From: Pirellula sp.
GTDB lineage: Bacteria; Planctomycetota; Planctomycetia; Pirellulales; Pirellulaceae
Direction: 5' to 3'
DNA: 36,017 nt
Assembly (NCBI GenBank): GCA_021300015.1
Contig: JAJTFB010000034.1
Coordinates: 1-36,017, forward strand
Shown: positions 33,903 through 36,017 of the stretch, piece after piece
How positions within the stretch are numbered: the stretch's first letter is position 1
Layout of the letters: each line of letters opens with the position of its first letter
Translations under genes and position numbers: made by a program
Notes under the pieces: model-generated
The model's database searches: none
The model's input: only the letters and a program-made list of their open reading frames with translations
Told to the model about the DNA's origin: nothing

Positions 33903-34796
33903 ATGCGGATTGAGATAGACCCAGCCGTGGATTTTGCGTGCAAGTTGTTGCTGGGGAACCCAGAGTATCCTGACATCACCATTCACTTTTTGAATGCGAT
34001 CCTAAGGCTGCCAGCGCCGATCGTATCAGTCGAGATCGTCAATCCGATCGTCTGGAAAGAGTTCGAGGCGGATAAACTGTCGATTCTGGACATTCTGGCG
34101 ATCGACAACGCGGACCGTAGACTCAACGTAGAGGTGCAACGAACCAAGCCTACCTGCCTACCGCAACGCCTGACGTATTACTCAGCGACTCAGTTGGTCG
34201 ACCAGATTGGGGAAGGAGACAGCTATCGGAAACTTCGCCCGTCGATTGGTATTTGCATCTTGAACAGCGTCCATTTTTCGCAATTGGCCGAGTACCACAG
34301 CGAATTTCGACTGCGCACTCGCAGTGGATTGGAACTGACAAATTGCTTAGAAATACACTTGCTGGAGTTGCCCAAGTACGCTCCTTTAGAGGATAATGAA
34401 CCGATTGCCGACCCGCGTGATCAATGGATGTACTTTTTTCGACGAGCGAACGGTTCGAGCGTCGATAAGTTGTTGGATCGATTGCCAGATCCAGTCTTTG
34501 AGCGAGCCGTAGGAGTACTTGAGATGATTTCACGAACGCCAGACCAACGCCGGCACTACGATGCACGGCTGAAATGGGAACTCGACGAGAACACTCGCAT
34601 CCAAACAGCTTTTGAAGAAGGCGAGATCAAAGGCCGCGAGGAAGGCCGAGAAGAAGGCGAGATCAAGCTGATCCAAACACTGCAGGAGATCCTCGGTGGT
34701 CCGGTGAGTGATGCCGCAGTTTTTCAGGGGCGGTCGCTCGAGCAACTGCGTGCGATGACCGATGAACTTCGCAAGAAGATTCAACGACGGACATAG
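33903..34796 (+). CDS. PD-(D/E)XK nuclease family protein (Rpn/PDDEXK_2 type)
   Basis: The 297-residue protein belongs to the Rpn-like recombination-promoting nuclease/'transposase' PDDEXK group. The N-terminus D-P-A-V-D-F-A-C-K-L-L-L-G leads to the nuclease core with Asp in I-L-D-I-L-A-I-D and L-N-V-E-V-Q. A C-terminal acidic coiled coil contains the repeats E-E-G-E-I-K-G-R-E-E-G-R-E-E-G, which is typical of the family. Members cut DNA and promote RecA-independent recombination or have anti-phage roles in some hosts. ATG 33903 follows GATAGG. The gene is complete and sits among mobile debris. Confidence 0.85.
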   Translation: MRIEIDPAVDFACKLLLGNPEYPDITIHFLNAILRLPAPIVSVEIVNPIVWKEFEADKLSILDILAIDNADRRLNVEVQRTKPTCLPQRLTYYSATQLVDQIGEGDSYRKLRPSIGICILNSVHFSQLAEYHSEFRLRTRSGLELTNCLEIHLLELPKYAPLEDNEPIADPRDQWMYFFRRANGSSVDKLLDRLPDPVFERAVGVLEMISRTPDQRRHYDARLKWELDENTRIQTAFEEGEIKGREEGREEGEIKLIQTLQEILGGPVSDAAVFQGRSLEQLRAMTDELRKKIQRRT

Positions 34797-34798
34797 CG

Positions 34799-34933
34799 AT
34801 GAACGAGAGCGGAGGCATAAGCGTTAGCGGTCTGACCGCCGGTGGCCAAACCGTGGCGACCGACTTCAAAGGAAACATCACCACGCTCCCGGCCTGCGAT
34901 AGCCCAGGACTGGCGGACACCGGCGAAATGTAA
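34799..34933 (+). pseudogene. Possible fragment of an RHS-repeat protein
   Basis: Two bases after the nuclease stop, a 44-residue frame reads G-L-T-A-G-G-Q-T-V-A-T-D-F-K-G-N-I-T-T-L-P. It resembles one unit of planctomycete RHS/YD-repeat proteins (D-x-x-G-N-x-T-x-L-P). The last ten residues already lie in the adjacent IS remnant. It is probably a sliver of a large gene broken by the insertion. Resemblance is from memory and weak. Confidence 0.35.
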
Positions 34934-35226
34934 TTACGCAACTGCCGGCATCTTTTGTTTTCGTTCGAATTGATCAGGCGACTTGTAGTCGAGCGTCTGA
35001 TGGAGACACACTGGATTGTAAAAGGTTTCGATGTACTTGAATACCGATATTTTGGCGTTATCGAGATTCTCATAACTCTCGAATTTGGTCCATTCTTGCT
35101 TCAACGACCAGAAGAATCTTTCTGCAACCGCATTGTCATAACAGCACCCAGTTCGGCTCATCGAGCAGGTGATCTGCTGTGTTCACCTAAAGACTAACGC
35201 TCCATCAGTCAACGACAGTCCGCCAG
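34910..35226 (-). mobile_element. Internally deleted IS3-family element
   Basis: The block is bounded by inverted CTGGCGGAC (34910-34918) and GTCCGCCAG (35218-35226), 317 bp apart. Its only gene is the C-terminal piece of an IS3-type transposase, while a full element would be about 1.2-1.5 kb. It therefore looks like a deletion derivative, possibly still mobilisable if a related transposase is present. No clear target duplication flanks it. Confidence 0.65.
34934..35161 (-). pseudogene. IS3-family transposase (OrfB) C-terminal remnant
   Basis: The 75-residue frame matches the end of the IS3 rve integrase domain: M-S-R-T-G-C-C-Y-D-N-A-V-A-E-R-F-F-W-S-L, which precedes and includes the catalytic Glu, then F-K-Y-I-E-T-F-Y-N and H-Q-T-L-D-Y-K-S-P. 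Upstream sequence (Q-Q-I-T-C-S) continues the family only to a TGA near 35188, so the first two acidic residues and OrfA are gone. The protein cannot transpose. Confidence 0.85.
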
Positions 35227-35588
35227 AGCGGTGAGGGACCATGGGCCTGGCCGGAGGAGGGTCGGTTGACAGCGAGTAGCAATGGAGTGCATCAGGCGTC
35301 AGAGGGACGCGATGCGTTGGGCGTCAGAATCGAAGTGCTCGCGATTTTTCTATTTCGCGATTTTCCCAATGTTTTCTCTTAGATGATTTTGCTCTGCGCA
35401 CGATTCTAAAGACCGCTTTGAACATCGCGATGCACCGAAGTTGTGATATTTTTGAGCTATAGAAATGAGCGTTTTTCTGATTCGCAAGCAATTTTTTCGC
35501 ACGGGGCGCGGACCGAGAGCGGGAGCGGACCGTAAGGCCGCTTTGCGTGGGGATCGAGAGGTGATGTTCGAGGTTGTCATGACGGTCG
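35227..35588. other. Gene-poor stretch right of the IS remnant
   Basis: Frames of about 80-110 residues exist on both strands, but they lack family resemblance and ribosome sites, and their composition is Arg/Ser-biased. The left half is AT-rich (35340-35470) with the near-repeat TTCGCGATTTT. I see nothing I can support as a gene. Confidence 0.5.
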
Positions 35589-36017
35589 TCAACTATCCGG
35601 GAGCGGAAGTGAACTGGTACGAATCGTGGATTGAGAACATGCAGCGGCCAGCTTGGCATCGTCACCGAGAGTTACCCCGATCTGATACTCGCAGTACGAT
35701 TGCTCGAATCTCAATCGCAAGCTCCAATCCCAGAAGCTGGCCTTCGGAGAATTGATCCGAGCAAGAAACCTCTTCCATTCAAACGAGTTCCAATGGTCAC
35801 TCGTCGCAGCGCTCCACGCAAAGAACGCGATGAGTGCTCTTAACGCGTCGAGATAGCGACGCGTTTCCAGTGCGTTGCGATGCTGGCCTGATTGCATTCC
35901 GGGCTTGCCACAGGTCAAGCACGCCGGTGTGCGCTGCAGGCGCTGGGCCTTGGCCTCGTCGGTCTCTTCGATGCCCAGCGCCAGTAGCTTCGCCTTGTGC
36001 TCCGCACGCGGACTTGC
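35589..36017 (-). CDS. Unrecognised protein, 5' end outside the window
   Basis: A frame open from the right edge to a stop at 35589 gives at least 142 residues. The first part (A-E-H-K-A-K-L-L-A-L-G-I-E-E-T-D-E-A-K, then a CLTCGKPG knuckle) is GC-richer than the rest. The middle (about residues 53-100) is copy B of the duplicated block, and the tail differs from copy A. It may be an intact gene, or a fusion of an imported GC-rich fragment with the block. Downstream of the block the sequence is A-A-C-S-Q-S and similar, of no known family. Confidence 0.45.
   Translation of the reverse strand, partial: ASPRAEHKAKLLALGIEETDEAKAQRLQRTPACLTCGKPGMQSGQHRNALETRRYLDALRALIAFFAWSAATSDHWNSFEWKRFLARINSPKASFWDWSLRLRFEQSYCEYQIGVTLGDDAKLAAACSQSTIRTSSLPLPDS
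35716..35856 (-). repeat. 141-bp direct duplication, copy B
   Basis: This is the second copy of the block described at 33760-33900, about 1.96 kb away in the same orientation, flanking the nuclease gene and the IS remnant. Here the minus-strand frame is open through the block and continues upstream to the window edge. Confidence 0.85.

Noticed and set aside
35465..35755. Plus-strand frame of 96 codons
   Set aside because: It crosses the duplicated block in the frame that is not conserved between copies, and it has no ribosome site; the minus-strand frame is better supported.

Overview
The window looks like a chromosomal segment of a planctomycete, probably of the Pirellulaceae. The grounds are moderate GC (roughly 55 percent by eye), several well-supported TTG or GTG starts, an LpxD gene (Gram-negative type lipid A), secreted DUF3472, DUF1573 and SGNH proteins, an FtsQ-like protein outside any division cluster, and an integron with planctomycete-style attC sites. 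This assignment is inference from gene content; no rRNA or tRNA gene was seen.

Region 1-3260 is a decayed integron. A deletion-ridden intI pseudogene on the plus strand (about 2869-3260) faces away from a minus-strand cassette array. Two clear attC sites (63-154 and 913-1004) and one degenerate attC-like site (about 2136-2221) delimit cassettes. These carry a small membrane protein, a ParE/RelE-type toxin with its antitoxin, a hypothetical protein whose ATG appears to have mutated to ATA, and the start of a further cassette. Next to it lie a decayed antitoxin-like gene and an LRAT-domain protein.

Region 4470-31000 is mostly conserved core: an A-type Fe-S carrier, a 32-residue basic protein, FabZ-like dehydratase, DUF3472 protein, secreted esterase, TPR protein, methyltransferase, inositol monophosphatase, a large toroid-like envelope protein, DksA-type regulator, pyrB, purC, a DapA-family aldolase, a Tat-exported metallophosphoesterase with a TetA-like MFS exporter, lpxD divergent from an FtsQ-like gene, DUF1573 protein, the alpha-E and circularly permuted ATP-grasp pair, a sugar isomerase/epimerase-like TIM barrel, a second TPR protein, hisA, and glnB-glnD. 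PII (Tyr51 present) and its uridylyltransferase form one nitrogen-sensing unit. The glnB leader holds a promoter-like pair, several hairpins and a U-tract that resemble an attenuator or a small RNA.

Region 31000-36017 begins with a large secreted protein with two SGNH domains and a ten-glutamine run, then becomes plastic. It holds a PD-(D/E)XK (Rpn-like) nuclease, a sliver resembling an RHS repeat, an internally deleted IS3-type element bounded by 9-bp inverted repeats, and a 141-bp duplication whose differences fall mainly at third codon positions. A partial GC-richer reading frame runs off the right edge. Both ends of the window are therefore accessory DNA around a housekeeping middle.

The observations most worth following are the integron remnant, the structured glnB leader, the ATP-grasp/alpha-E pair, and the duplicated coding-like block at the right end.
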